Notes under the pieces: model-generated
The model's database searches: none
Told to the model about the DNA's origin: nothing
The model's input: only the letters and a program-made list of their open reading frames with translations
DNA from: Aquimarina agarivorans
GTDB lineage: Bacteria; Bacteroidota; Bacteroidia; Flavobacteriales; Flavobacteriaceae
NCBI RefSeq assembly: GCF_000218485.1
Contig: NZ_AFPB01000036.1
Location: 1-64,000 of the forward strand
DNA length: 64,000 nt
Reading direction: 5' to 3'
Part shown: positions 17,199-25,892 of the stretch, piece after piece
Numbering within the stretch: the first letter of the stretch is position 1
Layout of the letters: the number at the start of each line of letters is the position of its first letter
Position numbers and translations under genes: made by a program

Positions 17199-18161
17199 AT
17201 GCAAGAAAACATCGCCCAAGAAGTTCAAAACGCGCTTACGACAAGTGCTGAAGAAATTCGTTTAGAGCAAATTCAAAATGAAGATAGTAGTCCACTTAAC
17301 CAACCTGTTATAGAAAAAGATATTGGTGGCGAGTTACAGGTAAATGAAACAGAAAAACAGCAAAGCTGGAATGTTTGGAAACCTGGAATTGAGTCCAAAA
17401 GCACTCAACAATCAACAAATTCAACTACTACCTCTACAGATTTTAGAACTCAGGTTGAAGCCAGTGTGGAACAGGAACGTGCGCAGGAATCACTCGATGC
17501 ACCTGAACAAGAAATTAATGATACTGCGCTAAGCGGTAATAGTGACGATAGTATTGGTAATGGCGATAATAATTTTGAAGTTCCCTTAGCTCAAGCCAAT
17601 CAGGCTGCGGATGCACTTCTTGGAATGACAAACAATGTCCTTGCTGTTGGTGGAGGGTATTTCGTTAAGATTGGCAAGCATCAAGAATTCTATGAGTTCG
17701 ATGAGATTATTCAGGTTATTGAGGAGCAGAATGAAAAGAATATTCAGCGTATTAAACTCGATAAAGAGGATCAAGCACTCTTACGACCATTATTAGCTCA
17801 GGTACTGCGAAAAAAGTCGAAGCAACTTACTCCAGAGCAACAGCTTTTGGGTGCTATTGTATCCATTCTAATGAAAAAAGTACAAGTGGTTTTGGAAGTT
17901 CGTGCAGAAAATAGCCTGTTAGAAACTCGCATATTGGATATCGTAAGAGAAGAAAGAGCAGATACTTTGAACCCTCAGTCATCAGAAGTAGCTTCAGAAG
18001 ATGATAAAAAAGAGTACGGCACTTCAACTTTCGAGGAAGGAAATAAAGAAGAACAAACAGCTCAAGAGTTCGAAAAAAATAATAGTGATTTAGATTTGGA
18101 AAAACTAGATGATAATTTCTCTGTATTGGAAGTAGCTGAAGCACCTAAAATAAATTCCTAA
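17199..18161 (+). CDS. hypothetical protein next to packaging ATPase, 320 aa
   Basis: Low-complexity acidic and Gln/Ser/Thr-rich N-terminal 120 residues, then a compact helical domain (about 125-250) including GGGYFVKIGKHQEFYEF and a LLRPLLAQVLRKK helix, then an acidic disordered tail. The stop overlaps the start of the ATPase gene by one base, so they are translationally coupled. The role may be an adaptor or scaffold for the ATPase. No homologous family is recognised. Confidence 0.6.
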   Translation: MQENIAQEVQNALTTSAEEIRLEQIQNEDSSPLNQPVIEKDIGGELQVNETEKQQSWNVWKPGIESKSTQQSTNSTTTSTDFRTQVEASVEQERAQESLDAPEQEINDTALSGNSDDSIGNGDNNFEVPLAQANQAADALLGMTNNVLAVGGGYFVKIGKHQEFYEFDEIIQVIEEQNEKNIQRIKLDKEDQALLRPLLAQVLRKKSKQLTPEQQLLGAIVSILMKKVQVVLEVRAENSLLETRILDIVREERADTLNPQSSEVASEDDKKEYGTSTFEEGNKEEQTAQEFEKNNSDLDLEKLDDNFSVLEVAEAPKINS

Positions 18162-19075
18162 TGGCTGAGACAAAATCAAATCGAGGACGTAAACCTATTA
18201 AATACCAAAAGGAAGATTTAGACCGACAACCCATGATTATGTTGGTTTGTGGGGAAACAGGCGTTGGTAAAACCTACCGAAACAAATTAGAAATCAAGCA
18301 TTATACGATGGATCATTTGGCGGTTGGTAAAAAGGGACGTAAAGTATTAGCTTTTGATACTAATGATGATGACTATCCACAATTTAGAACTGTAAGTCCG
18401 AACCATCTTAAAGCCTTAACTAAAGTCTCCTCCCGAAGAATTCGCCCTTTTAATCCCGACGGTTCTCCAATGGATAACGATCAGAAAAAGGAAGTGATTA
18501 CTAAAATAATGAAGCATTATAAAAATGGACTCATAGTTTTAGACGATATAGATCATTACATGACAGGTGCTAAAGGGCAATCAATGATTGGTGCACTTTG
18601 TACGGTACGTCATAAAGGAATTGATGTGGTATTAACCCATCAATCAGTAGCCAAAATTACCACTTCTGAATGGCAAAACTGCACTTGGCTAAGGTTACAT
18701 CATCAGGTAGATGATGTAACCCGTTACCGCGAGCGTATTCCAAAATATCAGATGGTGCGTATTGCTCAGTTAATTGTTGACGAGCAATATGAATTATGTT
18801 CCAATGCTTTTGCAATGGACAAGATTACCGAACAAGAATACAAGATTCAAAAAAGCTTTTTTGTGTATGTAAATATGCGAGAACAGCGTATTAAAGGTTG
18901 CAGTCGTGCTGCTTTTATAAGAGCTTGTAAAAAGTTTATTGACCAGGAAGAAAGTCGTAAACTAAAAATGCTTCTGAATGAACAAGACTTTGAAGGCAAT
19001 CAAATTTATAAAACAAAAAATGATGCTATAATTAAAATGATTTCAGACAAACTTAGATACCATAAAAATGACTAA
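18161..19075 (+). CDS. P-loop ATPase, candidate genome-packaging ATPase
   Basis: Walker A is CGETGVGKT (about residues 31-39) and Walker B is LIVLDDIDH (about residue 124). A following VVLTHQS segment is like the sensor strand of FtsK/HerA-type or PRD1-lineage packaging ATPases (pattern h-h-T/S-Q/H-). The 304-residue length is in the range of packaging ATPases of tailless dsDNA phages (about 200-300 aa) and too short for a large terminase; no nuclease domain is visible. An N-terminal basic tail (NRGRKPIKYQ) precedes the core. This is the strongest hint that the element makes particles. An FtsK/HerA-like DNA translocase with another function is the alternative. Confidence 0.6.
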   Translation: MAETKSNRGRKPIKYQKEDLDRQPMIMLVCGETGVGKTYRNKLEIKHYTMDHLAVGKKGRKVLAFDTNDDDYPQFRTVSPNHLKALTKVSSRRIRPFNPDGSPMDNDQKKEVITKIMKHYKNGLIVLDDIDHYMTGAKGQSMIGALCTVRHKGIDVVLTHQSVAKITTSEWQNCTWLRLHHQVDDVTRYRERIPKYQMVRIAQLIVDEQYELCSNAFAMDKITEQEYKIQKSFFVYVNMREQRIKGCSRAAFIRACKKFIDQEESRKLKMLLNEQDFEGNQIYKTKNDAIIKMISDKLRYHKND

Positions 19076-19365
19076 ACAAAAACAAAATCTTGCTTTTCTT
19101 TGAGCACAAAATCCTTCACTATCTGAGTATCTATGTTCGGTTCTCTTTTAAAGGTTTCGAGGGTGATTAGAATTTTATTCCTCATAATGTGAATAAAATC
19201 TAAATCCTCAAAATAGATAATTTCTAAATTGAGTAGTATGGAAATAAATTTCTTACTATACTCTTCATTTGATATAAATTGAAAGTATTTCTGAAGTTCA
19301 ATTTGTTCAAAACCGTATCTAGTTATAAGGGTATCTAATAAAAAATGGCTCGCTTGACTTTCCAT
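19072..19365 (-). CDS. hypothetical protein, 97 aa, possible regulator
   Basis: Only minus-strand gene inside the element between 13.6 and 33 kb. It is a helical protein of 97 aa with no membrane segment and no recognised HTH. Its promoter region holds an 11-bp inverted repeat plus a third half-site, shared with the divergent structural operon, so it could be the repressor of that operon. Its stop overlaps the end of the ATPase gene by four bases. Confidence 0.5.
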   Translation of the reverse strand: MESQASHFLLDTLITRYGFEQIELQKYFQFISNEEYSKKFISILLNLEIIYFEDLDFIHIMRNKILITLETFKREPNIDTQIVKDFVLKEKQDFVFV

Positions 19366-19385
19366 TGATTAAATAAAATATTAGT

Positions 19386-19458
19386 TGTTCAATTTACTGT
19401 TTAATTTAACACATAAATTGAACAGTATACGAAAATAGGACATTTTTATTGTTCAGTT
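19386..19458. promoter_or_regulatory. repeated operator-like sites between divergent genes
   Basis: TGTTCAATTTA (19386-19396) and its exact inverse TAAATTGAACA (19414-19424) are 17 bases apart, with a third half-site TGTTCAGTT at 19450-19458. This is the usual layout of a repressor binding region between the minus-strand gene ending its 5' side at 19365 and the plus-strand structural genes from 19658. The remainder of 19459-19657 has no gene; a TATCTTTTG near 19522-19530 is a loose match to a -7 element. Confidence 0.45.
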
Positions 19459-19657
19459 GTGCATTTTTTTACAAAGCTTTGAGTAATAATTAGACAATCT
19501 TTTTTAAACAAAAACATAACCTATCTTTTGTTTTTTCATTATTTGGGTTCCATAGTCCCAAACCGTACAGCGGAAAATCCATCTTACTATCCCACCTTCG
19601 CAGTCCATCAAGGTTTAGAGACCTTTTTACTATTCAACAATAAAAATAAAAAATAGC

Positions 19658-19828
19658 ATGGCACAAGAAAATGACATTGCCTGGACTCCGATTCTCTACT
19701 GCGTAGGAGCGGGAGTTGCAGGACTTGCTTTAGGAACCTTTTTGGTCGCTCCAATGGTTCAAAAAATGAAAGCTAAGAAATTGGCAGAGCAGAAAAAGAA
19801 AGCCATTTCAAGCCCTAATAAAAAATAG
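19658..19828 (+). CDS. small Gly-rich single-span membrane protein, 56 aa
   Basis: ATG at 19658, TAG at 19826. A short polar N-terminus is followed by one transmembrane segment (about residues 10-31, PILYCVGAGVAGLALGTFLV), then a strongly basic tail (KMKAKKLAEQKKK). This N-out, positive-inside layout recurs through the element and resembles internal-membrane proteins of membrane-containing phages. It is the first gene downstream of the operator region and should be well expressed. Confidence 0.6.
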   Translation: MAQENDIAWTPILYCVGAGVAGLALGTFLVAPMVQKMKAKKLAEQKKKAISSPNKK

Positions 19829-19900
19829 TATTTAGAGATACTATTGGGTTTAAAATTTAGAGTAACGCCTTTCCAATAAGGCTTTAAAACGAAAAAACTA

Positions 19901-20770
19901 ATGGATTATAATGATGAATTAATGCGTTATGAAGAAGCTGCCGAAGATCAGTATGATGACTACGATGGCTACGACGATGAGGATGAAGATGATTTTGATT
20001 CTGGCTTTGAAGGCGCAGAGGACGAGTATGATGATTACGAAGATGACTACGACGATTATGAGGATGAAGGTGAATATGATGATGATGCTTATGATGATTA
20101 CACCCGAACATCTATAGGTAAAATTGATCCCAACGACAGAACCTTAACTGTGGTTGTCACCAACAAATCTGGAGATGCAGCCGAGGCAGTTATTTTTGGG
20201 GGTAACGCCGAAGCTGCTCAACCTACAGGTGTGGTTGTCGATATCGAAGAATCGAGCCATAAAGAAGTTCGGGAAGAGAGTAAAGCCAATCCGTTTAAGA
20301 TTGCGGGAATGAAATACTCGGTAAGTAATCCTTTGCAATTTGATAATGTTTTACGTGTAGAGCGTAGAACAGCATCAGGTTCAAAAACTACCAGAGTGTA
20401 CCAACCTAGGAATGCTACCTCTCCACAGAACTTTACCCAATCCCTTATCGATGATGACAACTTCGAGATGGATGTAACAGGGCAAGATTCTTTACGTGTG
20501 GTAGTTGAGGATGGCGTAACTGCGGTATTTACCTTTACAATTAAGGCAAGAGCAAATCTAGGGAACTTATTGAAAGGACAAAATGTAGCAGAGCTTTCAA
20601 GAGCGCCGCGAACTACAGGGCTTCCACAATTGGATTTAGCACGACGAAAACGTCCCACTGCTTTAGGCTTACGCCCAAAGCGAAGAAGACGAAGACGTGC
20701 TGCACCTCGAAGAATAGTCAGAAGACCAATCCGTAAACGAGTTTCCAGGCTCAGACGACGCAGAAGCTAA
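19901..20770 (+). CDS. candidate major structural protein with acidic head and Arg-rich tail, 289 aa
   Basis: Three parts can be seen. The N-terminal 68 residues are almost all Asp, Glu and Tyr. A beta-rich core runs from about 75 to 225, with strands such as RTLTVVVTNKSG, AVIFGGNA, TRVYQPRN and VTAVFTFTIKA. A very Arg-rich C-terminal 45 residues follow (RRRRRRAAPRRIVRRP). The core start (VTN-S...A-hhGGNA) is echoed in the 601-aa beta-propeller protein (ILTNNT...ASLWGAN). The Arg tail suggests DNA or RNA contact, as in capsid proteins. The gene is followed by its own strong hairpin, so it can be expressed more than the genes downstream, as expected for a major capsid protein. Capsid identity is an inference; the antisense His-rich ORF is a shadow of the acidic codons. 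Confidence 0.55.
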   Translation: MDYNDELMRYEEAAEDQYDDYDGYDDEDEDDFDSGFEGAEDEYDDYEDDYDDYEDEGEYDDDAYDDYTRTSIGKIDPNDRTLTVVVTNKSGDAAEAVIFGGNAEAAQPTGVVVDIEESSHKEVREESKANPFKIAGMKYSVSNPLQFDNVLRVERRTASGSKTTRVYQPRNATSPQNFTQSLIDDDNFEMDVTGQDSLRVVVEDGVTAVFTFTIKARANLGNLLKGQNVAELSRAPRTTGLPQLDLARRKRPTALGLRPKRRRRRRAAPRRIVRRPIRKRVSRLRRRRS

Positions 20771-20797
20771 CTAACAGCTTTTAATTATCTAATGATC

Positions 20798-20840
20798 ACA
20801 GCCAAAGCGTAAGAAACTTTTTATGTTTTGCTTTGGCTGT
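20798..20840 (+). terminator. terminator or attenuator after the 289-aa gene
   Basis: An eleven-base-pair perfect stem (ACAGCCAAAGC at 20798-20808 with GCTTTGGCTGT at 20830-20840) is followed by TTTATTTT. It lies in an 87-base gap inside an otherwise packed operon. No clear new promoter is seen after it, so partial read-through to the 20858-33069 genes is likely. Confidence 0.75.
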
Positions 20841-20857
20841 TTTATTTTCAATAGGCT

Positions 20858-21487
20858 ATGAAACAAGCATACCAATTGGCTCAAAATAAGATTGATTACA
20901 TTGTTTTTCACAACCCTAAAAAGGTATCTGAATTACTATATAATCAAGGCTATGAACCGCCAAAAGACCCGATAGCACTTTCTGAAGCAATCAAAGAACT
21001 TTCCCGTAAAAAAGGAAGGACTTTTATTGAGGATTTAGTGCAATTACATCCTGATAAGCAAACGATTCTTTCCGTAAACCAATCTAAAGCAATCTCCAAT
21101 TGCGGCGCTTGTAAAAATGATAGTTACAATACTGAAGGAAACTATTGTAAAAGCTGCGGGCATTCAAACTATATGGGTTCTGGAGATGAAGATAGTTTCT
21201 TAGGACAATTTGAAGATTATAAAGACAATGAGCTGGAAAAGTACTATCGAGATATAGTTCGCAAATCCAATGATGCCCCTGAGAATAAAAATTTAGCTCA
21301 GGAAGTTCAGATGATTTGGAACGAGATACGAAAGCGAAAAGAGAAACCATCCAAACCCGAACAATCGCCAAAAGAATACCAGCGAAAACTAATTTCAAGA
21401 GATGATCTCATTCTCATTGGAGTGGTCTTCTGTGCAGGCGCATTGGTGGGACACGGACTAAAATTTAATAGCAGCAATGGCAAATAA
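20858..21487 (+). CDS. zinc-ribbon protein with C-terminal membrane anchor, 209 aa
   Basis: The N-terminal helical domain (residues 5-70) has the pattern IDYIVFHNPKKVSELLYNQG and is paralogous to the start of the next gene product. A zinc ribbon follows (CGACKN near 84, CKSCGH near 99; four Cys in two CxxC pairs). A charged helical stretch is next, and one transmembrane segment near the C-terminus (about 183-203, DDLILIGVVFCAGALVGHGL). It is a tail-anchored protein. The start overlaps no gene; the stop overlaps the next start by 11 bases. Confidence 0.65.
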   Translation: MKQAYQLAQNKIDYIVFHNPKKVSELLYNQGYEPPKDPIALSEAIKELSRKKGRTFIEDLVQLHPDKQTILSVNQSKAISNCGACKNDSYNTEGNYCKSCGHSNYMGSGDEDSFLGQFEDYKDNELEKYYRDIVRKSNDAPENKNLAQEVQMIWNEIRKRKEKPSKPEQSPKEYQRKLISRDDLILIGVVFCAGALVGHGLKFNSSNGK

Positions 21488-22133
21488 AATAACACAACTG
21501 AAATACAATCAGGTCATCGATAATATCGCTTATCTGATTATCCATTATCCAGAGGCTTTAAAAAAGTTACTCTTTGACTACGGAATTACTTTTAAAGGAA
21601 CACCCGCATCCAATGATTTGAGTGAGGTGGTTATTGATAAACTTGAGAGTGGAGATCGCAATTTTCAAAATGCTTTAGAGCAATTGATTCTTCGCCTGAG
21701 TGCTAATGAAGAAGATCAGTTTCTAGGAGGATTGATTAAAGGAGCTGTAGGAATTGTTGGAGGCTTAATCAACCGAAAAAGAAATAAGCGCAGAGCAAGA
21801 CGAGCAGCAGCGGCAGCGGCAAGAGAAGATCAGGCGTATGCCCGTTCACAAGCAGCAGCAGCTAAACGCGATTTGGAAATAAGAATGCAACGTATACGAG
21901 AAGAGAAACGCCGAAGAGAAGAAGCTGCCCGAAAGGAAAAAGCCAAAGAAGAGCGCAGACGAAAAGAAGCGGCTGCGGCTAGGCAAGTTGCCTCTAAAAA
22001 GCAAACCCAAATGATGCTTATGATTGGCGGAGGAATTGCCGTACTTGGTTTAGGAGCGGTAGTATTTATGAGAAACAGCAGACCCGCTATGCCCTATCCC
22101 CCAATGCGACCTCCAAATATGCCTATGATGTAG
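21477..22133 (+). CDS. Ala/Arg-rich membrane-anchored protein, 218 aa
   Basis: The N-terminal domain (residues 5-75, IDNIAYLIIHYPEALKKLLF) matches that of the preceding gene, so the two are tandem paralogues. A Gly-rich hydrophobic patch (GGLIKGAVGIVGGLI) comes next, then a long Ala/Arg/Glu/Lys helix (about 100-175) that should form a charged coiled coil. One transmembrane segment follows (about 180-200, MMLMIGGGIAVLGLGAVVFM) and a Pro/Met-rich tail. It looks like a virion structural protein that bridges nucleic acid or shell and membrane. Confidence 0.65.
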   Translation: MANKITQLKYNQVIDNIAYLIIHYPEALKKLLFDYGITFKGTPASNDLSEVVIDKLESGDRNFQNALEQLILRLSANEEDQFLGGLIKGAVGIVGGLINRKRNKRRARRAAAAAAREDQAYARSQAAAAKRDLEIRMQRIREEKRRREEAARKEKAKEERRRKEAAAARQVASKKQTQMMLMIGGGIAVLGLGAVVFMRNSRPAMPYPPMRPPNMPMM

Positions 22134-22154
22134 ATTTAAAATTCAAATACGATT

Positions 22155-22382
22155 ATGGACATACTAGCAAAAAGTAAAGAACAGGATTACACGGGGCCAG
22201 GGAAATTACAAACTGGCTTTTTGATGGGTTCTATAAAAAATATAGGCACTACCGAAGCAATAGTTAACGGAGTGCCGCTATCGCCTGGAGAAGCCAAAGG
22301 CTATCCTTTTGTAGGAAAAGGCTATGAAGCCATTGACTTTGATCCCAATCAAAGTACGCTTCGGGTATTAGAAATCAGTTAA
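22155..22382 (+). CDS. small beta-rich protein, 75 aa
   Basis: Compact protein of beta-strand and turn pattern (GSIKNIGTTEAIVNGVPLSPGEAKGY) without membrane segment, 21 bases after the previous gene. The N[V/I]G/T-[E]A-V-G start of the motif recalls the strand pattern at the start of the 289-aa and 601-aa cores. It may be a minor capsid or spike subunit. No family is recognised. Confidence 0.6.
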   Translation: MDILAKSKEQDYTGPGKLQTGFLMGSIKNIGTTEAIVNGVPLSPGEAKGYPFVGKGYEAIDFDPNQSTLRVLEIS

Positions 22383-22395
22383 AGAAAAAAAGAAA

Positions 22396-22881
22396 ATGAT
22401 TGCAGGAGAAACAGAAGCATTACTAAGAGATGAAGCAACTTACGATGATTTTCTTTTTGGTCTAGGCAGAAAGGGAAGACGAAGAAATAATGGCGCTATA
22501 ACTGAGCGTATAGCCAATCGAAGGCGTCGTCGATCTGTTCGCAAGGCGCGAAGAATTCAGCGTAGAACCGCAAGACGTAACAATCCAGTAAGAGCAATAA
22601 GAAGAGAACGTCGTCGTCGAGTAATTACGGATTTGGGAACAATTTACAGAAATGCGGGGCGAGCGACAGGCATCGGTCAGCAAATTGATGCCTTAACTCC
22701 TCAATTAGCACCTGAATATTCAGGAAATACGGACACCTCACCATCAGACTATAAGATAGCTGTAGGTGCTGAAAAACAGCCTGAAAAATCATCAGGGATG
22801 CCCAAAGTAGCACTTGCCATTGGCGGAGTTGCTGTAGTTGGTCTTATTGGTGTGCTAGCAATGAAAAAGCGAACGTATTAA
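22396..22881 (+). CDS. Arg-rich membrane-anchored protein, 161 aa
   Basis: Residues 27-85 are extremely Arg-rich (for example RRRRSVRKARRIQRRTARR), as in nucleic-acid packing proteins. A single C-terminal transmembrane segment (about 136-156, VALAIGGVAVVGLIGVLAMKK) anchors it. A protein that can hold both the genome and a membrane fits an internal-membrane virion. It is 13 bases after the previous gene. Confidence 0.65.
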   Translation: MIAGETEALLRDEATYDDFLFGLGRKGRRRNNGAITERIANRRRRRSVRKARRIQRRTARRNNPVRAIRRERRRRVITDLGTIYRNAGRATGIGQQIDALTPQLAPEYSGNTDTSPSDYKIAVGAEKQPEKSSGMPKVALAIGGVAVVGLIGVLAMKKRTY

Positions 22882-22896
22882 TAGTAAGGCAAGCTT

Positions 22897-23655
22897 ATGA
22901 TTATTCCGATACCCTCGAACAAACAGCGTTTTGTGATTAAACTGGTGATTGAAGCATTACTGCCTTTTGAATTAGGGATTCGGGTATATGACCCCCGTTA
23001 TGCCCATACGTTTTATTTTAAAAGAAAAGCGCGGTTTCAAAAAGCAAGAACACGCCGAGAGTTTTCCATAGCGCTTCCTGTTTCGCCTGAAGTATTGGAA
23101 CTCGAGATATTTGATAAGCACGCTCCAGCCGACTATGCTTTTAAAGTCCACGATTTTAAGATTGAAAAAATGGAAGAGCAAAAGCTTTGGGCAACCGAAG
23201 AGCAGCATCGTTTTATGGAGTTTGCAATCAGTTTTTCTCAAAAAGCAGGGTATGTAAAGGCTGGCTTTTTTGACAGTCCGAACCACGAATTCTTATTTCA
23301 ATACCTAAGCAAAATTACCGATGCCTTTGGCAATGAGCTTATCACTCCTGCACGAACGCATCGCAAAATGCCTCGTGTACAGATTTCACAATCCTTATTT
23401 CAAGGCTATACCATTCCAATTAGAGTAGCGATACTCGCTCACGAAGGTTGCCATTGGTTTTTAAACACCCGTAGTCAAAAAACGGCAGATTTGTGTGGTA
23501 TCAAGAACTACTTGGATTACGGATTTCCAACGATTGAAGCAGTCTATGCCGTTACGAAAGTATTTGGGAAACACCCTGAACTCGTTGGAGCAGCGCAAGT
23601 ACAGCGCACCAAAGATGTCATTGAATTTATAGAAAACTATCGATCAAATGCCTAG
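22897..23655 (+). CDS. HExxH zinc metalloprotease-like protein, 252 aa
   Basis: A zincin signature HEGCHW lies near residue 184 in a helix starting VAILAHEGCH; the acidic residue of ADLCGIKNYLD after it may be the third ligand. The N-terminal half (1-110) is beta-rich. No signal peptide. A protease inside a structural gene block suggests maturation of particle proteins, but the target is unknown. The stop overlaps the next start by eight bases. Confidence 0.65.
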   Translation: MIIPIPSNKQRFVIKLVIEALLPFELGIRVYDPRYAHTFYFKRKARFQKARTRREFSIALPVSPEVLELEIFDKHAPADYAFKVHDFKIEKMEEQKLWATEEQHRFMEFAISFSQKAGYVKAGFFDSPNHEFLFQYLSKITDAFGNELITPARTHRKMPRVQISQSLFQGYTIPIRVAILAHEGCHWFLNTRSQKTADLCGIKNYLDYGFPTIEAVYAVTKVFGKHPELVGAAQVQRTKDVIEFIENYRSNA

Positions 23656-25453
23656 TAAACTAAACCTTAGTCTTGCTGCCTTTACAGGAATAACGCTTGG
23701 AACGCTTTTAGTGATGAAAGCTAAAAAAGCACTCCATCGTGTGGTTGCTAATCCTATTGATAATAGTGAAGATAGCTATGTTTCTACAAGCTGGTCGGCA
23801 GCCGAAAAAAGTACACCAGCATATAAGAAACAACTTAACAAATGGGGAACAAAGCAGGGGTTAATCGAAGTTCGTGATGATTCGGCTGCTTCCTTTAAAA
23901 AGAAACGTCAACAACGCCTAAAGCAATTAAGCGTAATCCAAAAACAAGGAAGGAAATTAAGTAATGCCCATAGTCTTAATCGAAAAGAGAATAGTGTTAG
24001 CTCGGAAACAAACACTCATGCAGAACTACTTCAGAATTCTGAGGTTACTCAGGTTATTCTAACCAATAACACCGATACGGTTCAAAAAGCTAGTTTATGG
24101 GGAGCGAATGCAGGGAACACGGATAATTTATCAGAGCCGATAGTTGTTGGAGAAGAAGAATTTACTGCAACAGTCGGTATCCATCCACAAAATGCGATTT
24201 ACAATCCTGTTAATGGATTGTTTTATGTAGTCAATCAATTATCGGATTCGGTAAGTGTATTGAATGATTTAGGAGTGCTTATTCGGAGTATTGATTTAGG
24301 AACAGGGGTTGTCGGTGCTATTTCTCCGGTGGATTTAACGGTAAATACCAATTTTTCAAGTGCTTCTTATGGAACTATTTATGTGATTGGCTCGGTAGCT
24401 AACCAGCTTTATGAAATTGATTTAAAATTTAAAGTTATTGCGAGTTACCCAACTGGCAAACGTCCTATAGCCATTGCGTTTAATGAAAGTAATGCAGCAG
24501 TTTATATCGCTAACTTGGTATCCAATGAGGTAACCGTATTCGATACGAATACAAAAATGCTTACTGTAATCCAAAATTTGGATTCGCCTAAATCTATCGG
24601 TATTCATAATGCTTCAGGGAATATCTATGTATTCAACAGCGATACGCAAACTATTTCTGTTTTTGACTCCGATAATAAATTGTTAGTTCAGGATATTGAA
24701 GTGGGGACTTCCAATGGAAAGTTTGGGTATCATCCCGTAAGTAACACCCTTTATTTCTCTATTACGGATAGCAATCAGATTGTAGCTTTTGACAATAAAA
24801 TATTCTCGATAAAACAAACAATTGAAGTTGGCAATGCTCCTTTTACCATGGCGTACCATACGATTACTAAGCAGCTTTATGTGGCTAATCGAACCGACCA
24901 AACTTATTCGTTAATTGATGCTAGTGGAAGTGTAAGCGATACCATAGTCTTAACTTCTTTTGACACAGGTTTGGCGATAAGCACTAAAAATGATATTGTC
25001 TTGAGTACTGCTATAAGCTCAGGTGCGATAAACATCAAAAAAATAATACGTACTCCAGCCATTAGTTTTAATGAAGAATATAACGAATACCGAGAAGATT
25101 TTCAGCACAACCCAGCCGTATTACAACACTTGAGAGTCATTAATTCTGGAGCAGAAAAACTCAATGCCTTACAACTCATCGAAAAATCAGTTACAGGAAA
25201 AGAAATTTGTACTACCCATTATTTTAGGAATTATGATAGTCCGCAAAACTTTGCCAACGTATCGGAACTCTATGATGTAAAAGAGGCTGTGATCGATGGT
25301 CGAAATAGTTGGTGCTTGAACGTACCCCCAAAACAAACTATTACCCTACTCTTATACCATAAGCAATTTGAGGTCTATGATCTGCTTCCCGAAACTTCAA
25401 GGAAAGTAGTAGGCGTAGAAATGAGTAAAGGAATCCCTAAACATTGGAATTAA
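23648..25453 (+). CDS. membrane-anchored YVTN-type beta-propeller protein, 601 aa
   Basis: An N-terminal Gly/Thr transmembrane segment (about 5-22, LSLAAFTGITLGTLLVMKAKK) is followed by a basic linker. A short beta motif (VILTNNT...ASLWGAN, near residues 135-155) is shared with the 289-aa protein. About six propeller blades follow (roughly 175-440; blades such as NGLFYVVNQLSDSVSVL and AVYIANLVSNEVTVFD) and a C-terminal beta domain (about 475-600). YVTN propellers bind proteins or sugars. With the capsid-like motif in front, a vertex or spike protein is a reasonable guess. It is the largest protein of the element. Confidence 0.65.
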   Translation: MPSKLNLSLAAFTGITLGTLLVMKAKKALHRVVANPIDNSEDSYVSTSWSAAEKSTPAYKKQLNKWGTKQGLIEVRDDSAASFKKKRQQRLKQLSVIQKQGRKLSNAHSLNRKENSVSSETNTHAELLQNSEVTQVILTNNTDTVQKASLWGANAGNTDNLSEPIVVGEEEFTATVGIHPQNAIYNPVNGLFYVVNQLSDSVSVLNDLGVLIRSIDLGTGVVGAISPVDLTVNTNFSSASYGTIYVIGSVANQLYEIDLKFKVIASYPTGKRPIAIAFNESNAAVYIANLVSNEVTVFDTNTKMLTVIQNLDSPKSIGIHNASGNIYVFNSDTQTISVFDSDNKLLVQDIEVGTSNGKFGYHPVSNTLYFSITDSNQIVAFDNKIFSIKQTIEVGNAPFTMAYHTITKQLYVANRTDQTYSLIDASGSVSDTIVLTSFDTGLAISTKNDIVLSTAISSGAINIKKIIRTPAISFNEEYNEYREDFQHNPAVLQHLRVINSGAEKLNALQLIEKSVTGKEICTTHYFRNYDSPQNFANVSELYDVKEAVIDGRNSWCLNVPPKQTITLLLYHKQFEVYDLLPETSRKVVGVEMSKGIPKHWN

Positions 25454-25458
25454 AAACT

Positions 25459-25887
25459 ATGAATACGATATCCATTGCCTTAAGCCAATACGGAGTTACA
25501 GAAACCCTTGGCGAAAATCATAATCAAATTATCGTCAATTACTTCCAAGAAATTGGAAAAGAACGAATAACCAATGACGAAACCGCTTGGTGTTCTGCCT
25601 TTGCTAATTGGGTAGCACTACAATCAGGTAAAGAAAAAAGCGGTGAACTCACTGCCCGCTCCTGGTTAAAAGTAGGGAGTGAAACTCAAAAACCCAGTCT
25701 TGGCGATATTGTTGTTTTTTGGCGAGAAAGCAAACAAAGCTGGAAAGGTCATGTTGGCTTTTTTATCGGCTATTCTCAAGATAAAAGATACATCTACTGC
25801 CTTGGTGGCAATCAAAACAATCAAGTAAATATTAAAGCCTATCCAAGCTACCGATTACTTGGATTTAGAAAACTTAACACTCTTTAA
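25459..25887 (+). CDS. CHAP-like (TIGR02594-type) peptidoglycan peptidase
   Basis: Cysteine peptidase or amidase expected to cleave peptidoglycan peptide bridges. The catalytic Cys is in TAWCSAFANW, the His in GHVGFFIGY, and the third residue region in GGNQNNQVN. The start of the family is visible in SIALSQYGVTE. It has no signal peptide, so it needs the holin-like gene or packaging into the particle to reach its substrate. I use ATG 25459, five codons after the TTG that opens the frame. It begins the lysis and cell-wall gene block (25.4-31.6 kb). Confidence 0.8.
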   Translation: MNTISIALSQYGVTETLGENHNQIIVNYFQEIGKERITNDETAWCSAFANWVALQSGKEKSGELTARSWLKVGSETQKPSLGDIVVFWRESKQSWKGHVGFFIGYSQDKRYIYCLGGNQNNQVNIKAYPSYRLLGFRKLNTL

Positions 25888-25892
25888 ATATT

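Noticed and set aside
19884..20111. His-rich minus-strand ORF
   Set aside because: It is the antisense of the Asp/Glu/Tyr-rich head of the 289-aa gene; GAT/GAC codons read backwards give ATC/CAT runs.
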